A stretch of 64,000 nt of DNA from an uncultured Eubacteriales bacterium (GTDB taxonomy: Bacteria > Bacillota > Clostridia > Peptostreptococcales > Anaerovoracaceae): positions 59,007 through 123,006 of the forward strand of contig ONAY01000003.1 of the NCBI GenBank assembly GCA_900315895.1. Direction: 5' to 3'. Below the pieces are notes generated by a model. The model was given only the letters and a program-made list of their open reading frames with translations, did not search any database and was not told the DNA's origin. Both the position numbers and the translations under genes were made by a program. This document shows positions 34,852 through 44,654 of this stretch, piece by piece (within the stretch, counting starts at the first letter, position 1; the number at the start of each line of letters is the position of its first letter).

Positions 34852-35388
34852 ATGGCACCCAGTTCGTACGCCCAGGAGTATCTGGACAGCCTCGCAAAAA
34901 AAGGAAAAACTGTAACTGACTTTTCTGCAGTAGCTGGTTCCCAGGCACTGGCTCTTGAAGAACCCGAGCCCGCGGAACTTCCTGTGGCAGCACCGTCACG
35001 GTCTGCTGTAAGGAAGCAGGAAAGGCAGCTGAGAAAGAGACTTGAAGCTGTACCCCAGGCAGGACAGAGACTCATGTCTGCTCCGGCCATGGTGCGTTCC
35101 GCTTTTTTGACTCTTCTGATCCTGTCCGTATGGATGGGAGCTCAGGCCACGGCTATCCAGTACAGGATCAATTCTCTGACCAAGCAAAACATCCAGTTGG
35201 AGGATGAGATAACCAACCTGGAGATCCAGATCGAAGGAGCGGTTAGTTTTGAGACCATTGAGAACTACGCCATTCGGGATCTGAAGATGGCGTATCCAAA
35301 GGAGAGCCAGTGCGTCTATATCGAGGACGGCATGGAGGTGTCTCCGGGTCTTGCGAACACTATAAGGGATAAAGTTTACGGTAATTAA
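34852..35388 (+). CDS. ftsL: FtsL-like cell division protein
   Basis: 178 residues: a long cytoplasmic Ala/Pro/Glu-rich and then basic region (~1-75), one membrane helix (~78-98), and a coiled coil outside (INSLTKQNIQLEDEITNLEIQIEG). This is the FtsL/DivIC plan, and the position between rsmH and the transpeptidase gene is that of ftsL. FtsL links FtsQ/DivIB to FtsW-FtsI at the septum. The cytoplasmic arm is long for the family. The frame begins at a TTG (34840), but GGAG is 6 bases before ATG 34852, so I start there. Identification rests on topology and position. Confidence 0.8.
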   Translation: MAPSSYAQEYLDSLAKKGKTVTDFSAVAGSQALALEEPEPAELPVAAPSRSAVRKQERQLRKRLEAVPQAGQRLMSAPAMVRSAFLTLLILSVWMGAQATAIQYRINSLTKQNIQLEDEITNLEIQIEGAVSFETIENYAIRDLKMAYPKESQCVYIEDGMEVSPGLANTIRDKVYGN

Positions 35389-35451
35389 CAGGGGTAGTTT
35401 ATATATGAGCAGCCGGACGAAAGTTCGGCTCATTTTACTAAAAGGATAAAA

Positions 35452-37455
35452 ATGAAAGAGAAGCGCCCGAGCAAAATGAATAAGAGCAGAATAGTAATGG
35501 GGTTCGCCATAATCGCGTTCCTCTTCCTTGCGCTTACACTGAGACTGTCCAAGATCATGATCATCGATGCGGATGATCTCTCTAGGATGGCCATATCTCA
35601 GCAGACCAAGGATACTACCATCCCTGCAAAGAGAGGCGTGATCTACGACAGAAACGGCAAGGAACTGGCCACATCCACCATCTGCTATACTCTCTACGGC
35701 TTCCCTCAGACCTTCAGGGGCGAAGATGAGGACAAGGAAGTAGATAAGAACATAGAAGACCTTATGGATGCCATAGGCCTTACGGATGAAGAGGCGAGAG
35801 CATCTTTCTATGACAGCATGAAGAACGGCACCTCCATAACCACTCTTGCCAAACACCTTACAAAGGAGCAGACACAGGCCATAAGGGCCCTTAAGCTCAG
35901 GGGACTGGACATAGCAGAGGCCACCATGAGGTTCTATCCTCTTGGGAATTTCGCTTCCCAGGTGCTGGGTTCCGTCAACGATGACGGAGAAGGCAGGACC
36001 GGCCTTGAGATGGAATACAATGATTACCTTTCCGGTGTGAACGGACGCTGGGTCACCAATACGGACGTATCCGGAAACGAACTGGTGGAGGGCACCGAAA
36101 GGCTTTACGAGGCCAGAGACGGACTCAACATAGTGACCACACTGGACGAGGCCATTCAGTACTATTGCCAGAAAGAAGCCGAGGCCGCTTACACCAAGTG
36201 GAAGGCCAAAAAAGTAGAAGTCCTTGCCATGGATCCCAAGACAGGCGAGATACTGGCTTCAGTGGTATGGCCGGGATTCGACCCCAACGATGCATTCACG
36301 CCTCAGGGACTGAGTGCAGAGGAGATGGAAGCCTTCGGCAAAATGACTGAAGATGAGAAGGTGGCTTATCTCTTCAAGATGTGGAGAAATCCCATAGTGT
36401 CCGATACCTATGAACCGGGATCCACCTTTAAGCTGGTCACAGCTTCTGCAGGTCTTGACTCAAAGGTCATAGGAATGGAAGACACCTTCTACTGCGACGG
36501 ATCCTTCGATGTAGCAGACTATACCTTGCACTGCTGGTACCTGGCAGGTCACGGTGTCCAAAACATTACACAGGCCATAGGAAACTCCTGCAACCCAGCC
36601 CTTGCTGAGGTTGGAAGAAGGCTTGGCGCATCCAGATTCAAGAACTACATACAGTGCTTCGGCTTCGGCTCAGCCACCGGAGTGGATTATCCCGGTGAAG
36701 CTACAGGTCTGATCCAGTCCACCATAGGTCCCGTGGAGCTGGCCAACATGAGCTTTGGCCAGGGTATAGCAGTGACCCCGGTGCAGCTGGTATCAGCTAT
36801 AAGCGCCCTTGGAAACGGCGGAAATCTTGTGCTTCCCCACTACGTGAAGGCCCTTGTGAACGAGGACGGCGAAGTTGTTCAGGAGTTCGGCACCACAGTG
36901 GTAAGGCAGGTAATCTCCAAGGAGACCTCTGATCTCATGAGAGGCATCATGGAGTACGAGGTGGCAGAATCCGGCGGTAACACCGCAGCCATCCCCGGAT
37001 ACCGCATAGGCGGTAAGACCGGAACCGCAGAAAAAGCCGAAAACGGCGTCTATTCAAAGACCGATTACTATAGTTCATTCATCTGCATGGCACCCATGGA
37101 TGACCCGAAGATCACCCTGCTGGTGGTGGTAGACTCACCCAGAGGAGCGATCTACGGTTCAGTGGTGGCGGCGCCTGCAGCAAAAAATATACTCACCAAC
37201 GTTTTGAGATACATGGGAGTCAGCCCCTCAGAGGAGGCCGGAGAAAGCGCTCAGTCCTCACAGGCACAGGTAACTGTACCGAATCTGGTAGGCATGACAT
37301 ATGCGAACGCCAGCGCTACTCTGAAGAATCTGGGCCTCACCATAACCAGACCTTCAAGCGCCGAGGGCAGGGACGACTGGGTAATAGTCGACCAGTATCC
37401 CAAGGCAGGCACCAGCGTGGCTAAGGGCACCATAGTATACGTTTACAAGGAGTAA
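35452..37455 (+). CDS. ftsI: Class B penicillin-binding protein (FtsI/SpoVD type) with one PASTA domain
   Basis: 667 residues: an N-terminal membrane anchor (~17-36), a PBP dimerisation domain (~50-225, TIPAKRGVIYDRNGKELA), and the transpeptidase domain with all three active-site motifs: STFK in EPGSTFKLV (catalytic Ser), SCN in GNSCNPA, and KTG in GGKTGTAE. One PASTA domain closes it (~605-667, VPNLVGMTYANASATLKNLGL). It crosslinks septal peptidoglycan with FtsW. In spore formers the dcw copy can be SpoVD, and sequence alone does not separate the two. It starts 63 bases after ftsL. Confidence 0.93.
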   Translation: MKEKRPSKMNKSRIVMGFAIIAFLFLALTLRLSKIMIIDADDLSRMAISQQTKDTTIPAKRGVIYDRNGKELATSTICYTLYGFPQTFRGEDEDKEVDKNIEDLMDAIGLTDEEARASFYDSMKNGTSITTLAKHLTKEQTQAIRALKLRGLDIAEATMRFYPLGNFASQVLGSVNDDGEGRTGLEMEYNDYLSGVNGRWVTNTDVSGNELVEGTERLYEARDGLNIVTTLDEAIQYYCQKEAEAAYTKWKAKKVEVLAMDPKTGEILASVVWPGFDPNDAFTPQGLSAEEMEAFGKMTEDEKVAYLFKMWRNPIVSDTYEPGSTFKLVTASAGLDSKVIGMEDTFYCDGSFDVADYTLHCWYLAGHGVQNITQAIGNSCNPALAEVGRRLGASRFKNYIQCFGFGSATGVDYPGEATGLIQSTIGPVELANMSFGQGIAVTPVQLVSAISALGNGGNLVLPHYVKALVNEDGEVVQEFGTTVVRQVISKETSDLMRGIMEYEVAESGGNTAAIPGYRIGGKTGTAEKAENGVYSKTDYYSSFICMAPMDDPKITLLVVVDSPRGAIYGSVVAAPAAKNILTNVLRYMGVSPSEEAGESAQSSQAQVTVPNLVGMTYANASATLKNLGLTITRPSSAEGRDDWVIVDQYPKAGTSVAKGTIVYVYKE

Positions 37456-37460
37456 CAGCC

Positions 37461-38936
37461 ATGAAGACACTTACCCTTAAAGAGATAGCAAAAGCTGTAA
37501 ATGGCAGCATCATAACCGGTAACGACCAGGCCGAGATCACCGGAGTCTCAACGGATTCCAGAACAGTAAAGAAAGGGGATCTTTTCATAGCTCTCATCGG
37601 AGCCAGAAGCGATGCCCACGATTATCTTCCTCAGGTGGCTAAGGCGGGAGCCAAGGCTGTAATAGTATCAGACAGGGAGAAGACGCTGGAGCTTCTCAAG
37701 GATGAAGATGTAACTGCCATCCTTGTGGAGGACACCCTTCAGGCACTCCTGGACCTGGGTGGATACTATCTCAGATCTCTTGGACTTAAGCATGTCATCG
37801 GTGTCACAGGCTCCGTAGGAAAGACATCCACCAAAGATTTCTTAGGAGGAGTCCTGAACGAGAAGTTCAGAACAGTCTGCTCCACAAAAAATCACAACAG
37901 CGTCTACGGACTGCCTCTCTGCATTTTTGAACTTGACCCGGAGGCTGAAGCTGCGGTGCTTGAAATGGGCATCACAGACCGGGATTCCATGTCCAAGCTT
38001 GCTGACATGGTAGGACCTGAAGCCGCTGTGATCTCCAATATCGGCATCTCCCATCTTGAATATTTTCCTGAAGAAAAGAGAGAGGGAATCCTTAAGGCTA
38101 AGCTCAGCGTCACCAGATACTTCAGTGATGATTCGGTCCTTGCGATCAACTGCGATAATGACATCCTTCACGAATTGGACCTTGAGGAAAGAGCCATAAA
38201 GGGAAGGCTCCTCAAGGTTGGCACGGAGCCCGGAAACGACTTCGTGATCTCAGATATCAGAGATAAAGGTGTGGATGGAATAGAATTTTCTTTGACATAT
38301 GAGCAAAAGACATATAACATCTGTTTGGGAGTTCCGGGAGCTCACAATGCTTTGAACGGAAGTCTGGCCATCGCTTTAGGCGTGAATTACGGACTTACCA
38401 TGGAAGAGGCAATAAGGGGTCTGGAAAATACTCAGATCACAGAGCACAGGCTGGACGTCAAGGAAGTGAGAGGCATAAAGATCATCGACGATTCCTACAA
38501 TGCTGCTCCGGACTCCATGAAGAGCGCCATGAACACTCTGATGAGCACTCCTGTGCCTGAGAACGCCAAGCACGTGGCAATTCTGGGCGACATCGGAGAA
38601 CTTGGATCTGAGAGAGAGGCCGGTCACAGAGCGGTGGGCGAGTACGCCTTCGCAAAGAGGATAGGCACAGTGCTCGCCATAGGCAAGGACTCCAAGTACA
38701 TCTTCGACGGATGGATGGATGCAGCTCTGGCCAGAGGACACCGCCTTAAGAAGGTGAATGAGATGCCTCTGATCCTTATGGATGAAGACACGGGATGCTC
38801 TGTGGAATATTTTGATTCCATAGATATGGTAATAAACGGAGTGAGAGATCACATAGAACCGGGTGACTGCGTTCTTGTAAAGGCATCTCACCTCATGGGC
38901 TTTGACAGGATCGTCGCCCGTCTCACAGAAGAGTAG
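37461..38936 (+). CDS. murF: UDP-MurNAc-tripeptide:D-Ala-D-Ala ligase MurF
   Basis: 491 residues, long for MurF (usually ~450). Domain order is normal: an N-terminal UDP-binding domain with GVSTDSRTVKKGDLFIAL, the central ATPase with GVTGSVGKTSTKD (P-loop, about residues 113-125) and TKNHNSVYGLPL, and the C-terminal ligase domain with TEHRLDVKEVRGIKIIDDSYNAAPDSM. It adds D-Ala-D-Ala to the cytoplasmic UDP-MurNAc peptide. It starts 5 bases after the transpeptidase stop. MurC and MurB are not encoded in this cluster. Confidence 0.95.
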   Translation: MKTLTLKEIAKAVNGSIITGNDQAEITGVSTDSRTVKKGDLFIALIGARSDAHDYLPQVAKAGAKAVIVSDREKTLELLKDEDVTAILVEDTLQALLDLGGYYLRSLGLKHVIGVTGSVGKTSTKDFLGGVLNEKFRTVCSTKNHNSVYGLPLCIFELDPEAEAAVLEMGITDRDSMSKLADMVGPEAAVISNIGISHLEYFPEEKREGILKAKLSVTRYFSDDSVLAINCDNDILHELDLEERAIKGRLLKVGTEPGNDFVISDIRDKGVDGIEFSLTYEQKTYNICLGVPGAHNALNGSLAIALGVNYGLTMEEAIRGLENTQITEHRLDVKEVRGIKIIDDSYNAAPDSMKSAMNTLMSTPVPENAKHVAILGDIGELGSEREAGHRAVGEYAFAKRIGTVLAIGKDSKYIFDGWMDAALARGHRLKKVNEMPLILMDEDTGCSVEYFDSIDMVINGVRDHIEPGDCVLVKASHLMGFDRIVARLTEE

Positions 38937-39002
38937 GAGGCGCAGTTTAGCCGCGGGGAGGGAACCGCTTCCCGGATAATTTAAGGAAGGAAAGGCTGTT
39001 AT

Positions 39003-40019
39003 ATGAACAATTATCTGCCGGTAATTCTGGCTTTCGTAATTAGTGTGGTATTAAGTGCCGTACTTACAGGAAGGCTCATACCATTTCTCAAAAAACACCA
39101 GTTTGCACAGTTCACCAAGGAGATCGGTCCCACCTGGCACCAGGTGAAGAATGGTACTCCCTCCATGGGAGGTATCGCCATCCTTACGGCAACTGTGGTT
39201 ACAGGTCTTGTGATCGCTGCGATCTTCCACGTCCTGACCATTGGAATGGTCTGCGTGGCAATTACCATGATCGCCTTCAGCCTCATCGGATTTTTGGATG
39301 ACTACGAGAAAGCCATCAGAAAGAACAACAACGGTTTAAGCGCCAAGCAGAAGCTGGTGCTTCAATTCGTCTTCGGCCTGGCCTTCGCAATAATGGCCTA
39401 CTTTTTCAGCGGAAACTTCATCGCGGACGGGACGACTCAGCAGTTTGCATCCCATTCCGCCATCTGGATCCCCATTTGGGATCACTATATCGAACTTGGG
39501 ATCTTCTATATTCCTTGGGTCATGTTCATAATGACCGCATTCTCCAACTCTGTAAATCTTACAGACGGCCTGGACGGCCTGGCATCCTCTGTAACAGCAC
39601 TGGTAGCGCTCTTCATGGCGGTCCTGGCTCAGGGACTTTCCATCTCTGACAGCGCAGTGTTCTATGCTGCAGTTTCCGGAGCCTGCGTAGGTTTTTTGTT
39701 CCACAATCACTATCCTGCAAAGGTATTCATGGGAGATACGGGTTCCATGGCTTTAGGTTCCGCAATAGCGGCATGCGCCATCATGATGAAGATGGAATTC
39801 ATCCTTGCCATCGCAGGATTTATCTACATTATGGAATCCGGAAGTGTTATCATCCAGGTGGCCTACTTTAAGAAGACCCACGGCAAGAGAATATTCCGCA
39901 TGTCACCTATACATCATCACTTCGAACTGGGAGGGATGCACGAGACCAAGGTAGTAAGGCTGTTTGTCACTCTTACACTGATCTTCTGCATCATCGCATT
40001 CGGTGTATCCCTGATCTAA
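39003..40019 (+). CDS. mraY: Phospho-MurNAc-pentapeptide transferase MraY
   Basis: 338-residue membrane enzyme with about ten helices that moves phospho-MurNAc-pentapeptide onto undecaprenyl phosphate to give lipid I. Conserved loops are intact: GTPSMGGIAILTA, IGFLDDYEKAIRKNNNGL with the Asp pair, NLTDGLDGLAS with the catalytic DGLDG, FMGDTGSMALG, and SPIHHHFELGG near the end. GGAAGGAAAGG precedes the start. It follows murF after 66 bases. Confidence 0.97.
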   Translation: MNNYLPVILAFVISVVLSAVLTGRLIPFLKKHQFAQFTKEIGPTWHQVKNGTPSMGGIAILTATVVTGLVIAAIFHVLTIGMVCVAITMIAFSLIGFLDDYEKAIRKNNNGLSAKQKLVLQFVFGLAFAIMAYFFSGNFIADGTTQQFASHSAIWIPIWDHYIELGIFYIPWVMFIMTAFSNSVNLTDGLDGLASSVTALVALFMAVLAQGLSISDSAVFYAAVSGACVGFLFHNHYPAKVFMGDTGSMALGSAIAACAIMMKMEFILAIAGFIYIMESGSVIIQVAYFKKTHGKRIFRMSPIHHHFELGGMHETKVVRLFVTLTLIFCIIAFGVSLI

Positions 40020-40029
40020 AGGAGGAATC

Positions 40030-41385
40030 ATGAGAGCAATCATCGTTGGAATGGGAAGAAGCGGCAAGTGTGCCCTTTACGCCTTGGCAGACCTTGGTTA
40101 CGAACTGGCAGTTCAGGACTCCAAGACCGTAGACAAGGCCGACCCCGAGATCAGAGAGTATTGCAAAAAACACAACGTAGAAGAGTTTTACGGAACTCTC
40201 CCCGAAGATTTCAGTTCATACGATCAGATGATCATTTCCCCGGGCGCCGACCCCGAGCAGGAATTCGTAGAGAAGGCCAGGGCACAGGGATGCGAGGTCA
40301 TAGGGGAACTTGAACTGGCATACAGGCTTTCCAAGGGCACCTTCATAGGAATAACAGGTACCAACGGAAAGACCACCACCACATCCCTCACAGGGGAGAT
40401 GTTCAAGGCATCCGGCAGGAAGTCTACGGTGGCCGGAAATATAGGCATACCCGTAGTTCAGTTTGCTGCCCAGAGCACTCCGGAGGACTGGATGGTTACG
40501 GAGGTCTCAAGCTTCCAGCTTCAGACTGTCTCCACCTTCAGACCTAAGGTGGCAGCCATTCTGAACCTGACTCCTGACCATCTGAACCGCCATCACACCA
40601 TGGAGAACTACGGCCTGACCAAGGCTCAGATATGGAAGAACCAGACAGAAGAGGATTATCTGATCCTTAATGCTGATGATCCGGTGCTTCTGGATCTCTG
40701 CCTCGCAAAGACAGGAATGGAGAGGAAGGCGAAGCTGGCTCTCTTCAGCAGGACCAGAGAAGTGGAGCTTGGTGCATACCTCAAGGGAGATATGCTGGTC
40801 ATAAGAGACGAAGAGGGAGCAGAGCATCCTCTGGTGGACAGGAATGAGCTCAAGATCCTGGGAGATCATAACGTGGAGAACGCTCTGGCAGCCTCTGCCA
40901 TTGCATTCTTCAGCGGGATCGATACCGAGGTCATCTCAGGAGTCTTAAGGGAATTTCCCGGAGTGGAGCACAGGCTGGAATTCGTGAAGGAGATAAACGG
41001 AGTCAAGTATTATAACGACTCCAAGGGAACCAACGTGGATGCCACACTGATCGCATTGAACGCCCTTAAGGAGAACATCATCCTCATTGCCGGCGGAGAC
41101 GCCAAGATGCAGGACTTTGGATTTTTTGCCACAAAGCTCAAGGGAAGAGTGAAACAGGTCCTTCTCTTTGGAAGAGACAGGGGAATGATCAAGGAAGCAA
41201 TGGATGCCGAGGGCTACAAGGATTACGTGGAGCTCAAGGATCTGGAGGAATGCGTAAGATATGCGGCGAAGGTGGCTTCAGCGGGAGACAAGGTGCTCCT
41301 CAGCCCGGCCTGCGCATCCTGGGATATGTATAAAGATTTCGAAGTGAGGGGACGCCATTTCAAGGATTGCGTCGCGAGACTCTAA
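40030..41385 (+). CDS. murD: UDP-MurNAc-L-alanine:D-glutamate ligase MurD
   Basis: 451 residues. An N-terminal Rossmann domain (IIVGMGRSGKCALYALADLGY), the ATP-binding P-loop GITGTNGKTTTTSLTGEM at about 111-128, the carbamylated-lysine region, LTPDHLNRHHTMENY, and the C-terminal domain with EHRLEFVKEINGVKYYNDSKGTN. It adds D-Glu in the cytoplasm. AAGGAGG precedes ATG 40030, and ftsW follows without any gap. Confidence 0.97.
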   Translation: MRAIIVGMGRSGKCALYALADLGYELAVQDSKTVDKADPEIREYCKKHNVEEFYGTLPEDFSSYDQMIISPGADPEQEFVEKARAQGCEVIGELELAYRLSKGTFIGITGTNGKTTTTSLTGEMFKASGRKSTVAGNIGIPVVQFAAQSTPEDWMVTEVSSFQLQTVSTFRPKVAAILNLTPDHLNRHHTMENYGLTKAQIWKNQTEEDYLILNADDPVLLDLCLAKTGMERKAKLALFSRTREVELGAYLKGDMLVIRDEEGAEHPLVDRNELKILGDHNVENALAASAIAFFSGIDTEVISGVLREFPGVEHRLEFVKEINGVKYYNDSKGTNVDATLIALNALKENIILIAGGDAKMQDFGFFATKLKGRVKQVLLFGRDRGMIKEAMDAEGYKDYVELKDLEECVRYAAKVASAGDKVLLSPACASWDMYKDFEVRGRHFKDCVARL

Positions 41386-42624
41386 ATGAAGATAAGCAAG
41401 GCAGAAAAGTTTAAAATTACAGATACCTTCAAGGGAAACCGGAACGGGGATCTCGTAATGGTCCTCATAGTGCTGGGACTGTGCCTTTTCGGCATAATCA
41501 TGGTATTCTCCGCCAGCTACTATGACTCCATCTCTGAGACAGGATCCCCCTATGCCTATCTGATCAGGCAGTCTATGTGGTTCGCCATGGGTCTTGTTGC
41601 CATGATACTTTTCTCCAGAATGGACTATCATCTCTGGGGCAGGGTCTGGCTTATTGCCTACGCGGTAGGGCTGATACTTCTGATCGCGGTGCTGATCCCC
41701 GGGATCGGCGTAAACATAAACGACGCGACCCGCTGGATCAACGTGGGACCCATCACCATCATGCCCGGAGAGATAGCTAAGATCTGCCTGATCTTCTACG
41801 TTTCCGGACTCTATGCCAGAAGCCCGGAACTTCCGAAACAGTTCGTAGGCATGATGGCCATAATCATGATCACAGGCATATATGCGGCGCTAATACTAAA
41901 GCAGCCCAACATGTCCACCGCATTCACCATCATATTCATCTGCGGAGGAATGCTTCTTGTGGGCGGCGCCAAGATATATCAGCTGGGACTTTTGGCCGGA
42001 GTCGGTGCCGGGGCAGGAGTAATGCTCATCCTGACCTCTGAATACAGACGAGCCAGGCTTTTGAGCTTCCTGGATCCCTTCGAGGATCCTCTTGGAAGAG
42101 GATATCAGGTAGTCCAGTCGCTTCTTGCCTTAGGAACAGGCGGATTCAAGGGACTGGGCCTCGGAAACAGCGTGCAGAAGTACCTGTACCTCCCCGAATC
42201 CCAGAATGACTTCATTCTGGCCATCATAGGCGAGGAACTGGGATTTGCAGGGATCGTTGTGCTTCTCATAGTCTACTTGGTGCTGATCTGGAGAGGCTGC
42301 AGGGCTGCCATGAGAGCAAAAGATCTCTACGGCATGATGCTGGCCTCCGGTATCACCATCATGATAGGAGTCCAGGTGGCGATCAACGTGGCAGTAGTCA
42401 CATCATCAATGCCTCCTACGGGAGTCATACTTCCCTTTGTCAGTTATGGCGGAAACGCCTTATTGCTTTTGATGGGTCTCATAGGTATACTATGGAACAT
42501 CACCAGACAGTCTGAACAGGCCGACGAGGAGATAGCAGTCGAAAGGCTCAGACTGGAAGAAGAATCATCCAAAAAGATGGTCAAGAGAAACGTGGCAGTG
42601 CAGCCAGGCAAGAGTTTCAGATAA
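41386..42624 (+). CDS. ftsW: SEDS-family peptidoglycan glycosyltransferase FtsW
   Basis: 412-residue membrane protein with about ten helices, a septal glycan polymerase that works with the class B PBP encoded upstream. SEDS marks: INDATRWINVGPITIMPGEIAKI in the large loop, YQVVQSLLALGTGGFKGLGLGNSVQKYLYLPESQNDFILAIIGEELGF spans the catalytic Asp region (split across residues ~242-290), and PPTGVILPFVSYGGNALL near the end. It begins right after the murD stop and overlaps murG by one base. It could also be called SpoVE in spore formers. Confidence 0.94.
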   Translation: MKISKAEKFKITDTFKGNRNGDLVMVLIVLGLCLFGIIMVFSASYYDSISETGSPYAYLIRQSMWFAMGLVAMILFSRMDYHLWGRVWLIAYAVGLILLIAVLIPGIGVNINDATRWINVGPITIMPGEIAKICLIFYVSGLYARSPELPKQFVGMMAIIMITGIYAALILKQPNMSTAFTIIFICGGMLLVGGAKIYQLGLLAGVGAGAGVMLILTSEYRRARLLSFLDPFEDPLGRGYQVVQSLLALGTGGFKGLGLGNSVQKYLYLPESQNDFILAIIGEELGFAGIVVLLIVYLVLIWRGCRAAMRAKDLYGMMLASGITIMIGVQVAINVAVVTSSMPPTGVILPFVSYGGNALLLLMGLIGILWNITRQSEQADEEIAVERLRLEEESSKKMVKRNVAVQPGKSFR

Positions 42625-43730
42625 TGAAGACAGTGATTACAGGCGGAGGCTCGGGAGGACATGTGTATCCTGCCTTGGCCATAGCGGAAAAGTTCAGAGA
42701 GAAGGATCCTGACGGAAAGATTATTTACGCCGGATACCCGGGAGGATTCGAACACGGAGTGGTCCCCAAGTACGGCTATGAAATGGTGGACATCGACACC
42801 AGGTGGTTCGAAAGGGGAAGCGTCAAGGAACTTTCAAAGTTCACCTGGCATGTTTTGAACGGCATAAGACAGGCCAGAAAATTTCTCAAGGAATTCAAGC
42901 CGGATCTCATCATAGGGACCGGCGGTTTCGTGTGTTTTCCTGTAATTTTTGCGGGCAAAAAACTGGGCATCAAGTGCTACGTTCACGAACAGAATGCATT
43001 CCCCGGGCTCTCCAACAGGACTCTTGAAAAGTACGTAAGAAAGATATTCCTGGGCTTCAAGGAGGGCGGAGAATACTTCTCAGATAAGAGTAAGCTGATC
43101 GTAAGCGGAAACCCCGTGAGACAGGAGTTCTTCACCCTGGAGAAGGACACCGCAAGGGCCAAGCTCGGCCTGGAAAAGGATGATTTCGTGGTCCTGATCT
43201 TCGGAGGCTCTCTGGGAGCGGAGACCATAGACAAGATTGGAGTGGAGCTTACCGCATCCATGAACGGAAAGCCAAACGAAGTACTTATATTCGGCACCGG
43301 AAAGTGGTATTATGACAAAGTCCTGGAAGAGCTTTCCGGAAGAGGGATCACCACAGAGCAAAACATCCGCCTGAACAGCTATATCGACAATATGCAGGAT
43401 TGCCTTGCGGCCTGCGATGTGGTAATATCCAGAGCCGGGGCACTTTCCATGGCAGAGGCCATGGCTCAGGGCAAGGCATCCATACTGATCCCGTCACCCA
43501 ACGTATCGGCCAATCACCAGTTCTTCAATGCCAAGGCTGCAGCCGACGCGGGAGCTGCGTACATGATCGAGGAGAAGGATGTTACTCCGGAGAAGGTCAT
43601 GGAAATGGTCAAAGAACTGAGAGAACACCCCGAGAAAGCTGAAGAGATGGGCAGGAGGGCGAAAGCAATTGCGCCTTCCCAGGCCACGGATATAATTTAC
43701 GAAGAAATAATAAAGGACTTAGGACTGTAG
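42624..43730 (+). CDS. murG: Undecaprenyl-PP-MurNAc-pentapeptide GlcNAc transferase MurG
   Basis: 368 residues, GT28 family. It turns lipid I into lipid II at the inner membrane face. N-terminal GGGSGGHVYPALAIAEKF loop, TGGFVCFPVIFAGKKLGIKCYVHEQNAFPGLSNR, and the C-terminal UDP-GlcNAc site with FGGSLGAETID and VVISRAGALSMAEAMAQGKASILIPSP. Start and stop of ftsW and murG share one base (TAATG), so they are coupled. The ftsQ gene starts 32 bases later. Confidence 0.97.
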   Translation: MKTVITGGGSGGHVYPALAIAEKFREKDPDGKIIYAGYPGGFEHGVVPKYGYEMVDIDTRWFERGSVKELSKFTWHVLNGIRQARKFLKEFKPDLIIGTGGFVCFPVIFAGKKLGIKCYVHEQNAFPGLSNRTLEKYVRKIFLGFKEGGEYFSDKSKLIVSGNPVRQEFFTLEKDTARAKLGLEKDDFVVLIFGGSLGAETIDKIGVELTASMNGKPNEVLIFGTGKWYYDKVLEELSGRGITTEQNIRLNSYIDNMQDCLAACDVVISRAGALSMAEAMAQGKASILIPSPNVSANHQFFNAKAAADAGAAYMIEEKDVTPEKVMEMVKELREHPEKAEEMGRRAKAIAPSQATDIIYEEIIKDLGL

Positions 43731-43762
43731 GGCTTACATAAGAGCCCTGCAGCTTGAAGATA

Positions 43763-44515
43763 ATGGCAAAAAGCGACAGAGAAGCAAAAAGACATATGCG
43801 GAGGTTCAGGGGATTCACTGCCCTCGTAATTATCCTGGTGATCGTAGGCGCCGTGATATACGGCCTTAAATCACCTCATTTTGATGTGACCGCATACGAG
43901 GTGGAAGGAAACACCTACTACACTGATGAAGAGATCATAAACATGGGGGACTGCTCCACGGGAGTGAACATCTTTACGGGATTCAAGCCTTCCGACATCA
44001 AGAATCAGCTTCTCAAAGATCCTTACATGGAGAAGATCCGCATAAGCCGGAAGCTTCCATCCACGGTGGTGATAAGAGTTACAGAGAGAAAGCAGACTGC
44101 CGCTGTGGTCTACGGTGAAAGGTTCGTGGTCATAGACGATGAGGGGACCGTGCTCAGAATGACCTCGGTAGATCCGAAGGTCACCATCATAAGAGGTCTC
44201 AGCATCAGGAAGATGACCCTGGGAGAGCCCCTGGAAGTGGAGGAGACTGTGCTCTACAGGCAGAGCATGGAGATCATATATGCCATGCTGGCCAATGACA
44301 TGTACTTCAGAGCCATCGACATTACCGATGCGGGATGCAGCGCATACGTCCTGGACAATCTGGTGGTGAAGGGTCTTGCTGAAAACATCGTGGACGCCCT
44401 GAAGAACAAGGATATTCAGCTGGTGGTCCAGAATCTCTTCAGCCAGGGAATAGAGAGAGGTACCATCAAGGTCACAGGGGAGAACTACGTGTCCTTCGAC
44501 CCGGCCATCGAGTGA
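43763..44515 (+). CDS. ftsQ: Cell division protein FtsQ/DivIB
   Basis: 250 residues: a short basic cytoplasmic tail (KSDREAKRHMRRFRG), one membrane helix (~17-36), a POTRA domain (~43-112, FDVTAYEVEGNTYYTDEEI and KDPYMEKIRISRKLPSTVVIRVTER), and a beta domain with FVVIDDEGTVLRM. This is the DivIB/FtsQ plan; it joins FtsL in the divisome. The frame begins at TTG 43754; I use ATG 43763, although the ribosome site there is weak. A terminator follows, so the dcw operon ends here and ftsZ is transcribed separately. Confidence 0.88.
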   Translation: MAKSDREAKRHMRRFRGFTALVIILVIVGAVIYGLKSPHFDVTAYEVEGNTYYTDEEIINMGDCSTGVNIFTGFKPSDIKNQLLKDPYMEKIRISRKLPSTVVIRVTERKQTAAVVYGERFVVIDDEGTVLRMTSVDPKVTIIRGLSIRKMTLGEPLEVEETVLYRQSMEIIYAMLANDMYFRAIDITDAGCSAYVLDNLVVKGLAENIVDALKNKDIQLVVQNLFSQGIERGTIKVTGENYVSFDPAIE

Positions 44516-44539
44516 GGAGGGCCACAAATCAACGAAATC

Positions 44540-44563
44540 AAAGCCGGTTTGACCGGCTTTTTT
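44540..44563 (+). terminator. Terminator at the end of the dcw operon
   Basis: AAAGCCGGT (44540-44548), TTG loop, ACCGGCTTT (44552-44560), then TTT. Confidence 0.88.
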
Positions 44564-44580
44564 GATGCAATGGAGCAGTC

Positions 44581-44609
44581 TTGTTTTTTGTTGCGAGATA
44601 ATATATAAT
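44581..44609 (+). promoter_or_regulatory. Sigma-A promoter of proBAC
   Basis: TTGTTT (44581-44586), a 17-base spacer and a perfect TATAAT (44604-44609), 46 bases before the proB start. A Gly/Pro T-box leader would need far more space, so none is present. Confidence 0.7.
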
Positions 44610-44654
44610 AGCTTAATTATTTATTTTCTTGCACAAAACACCCCAGAGGCAGCC

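Noticed and set aside
44562-44654. N-terminal extension of proB from 44562
   Set aside because: It would begin in the dcw terminator and precede the predicted promoter; the kinase domain starts at ATG 44655.
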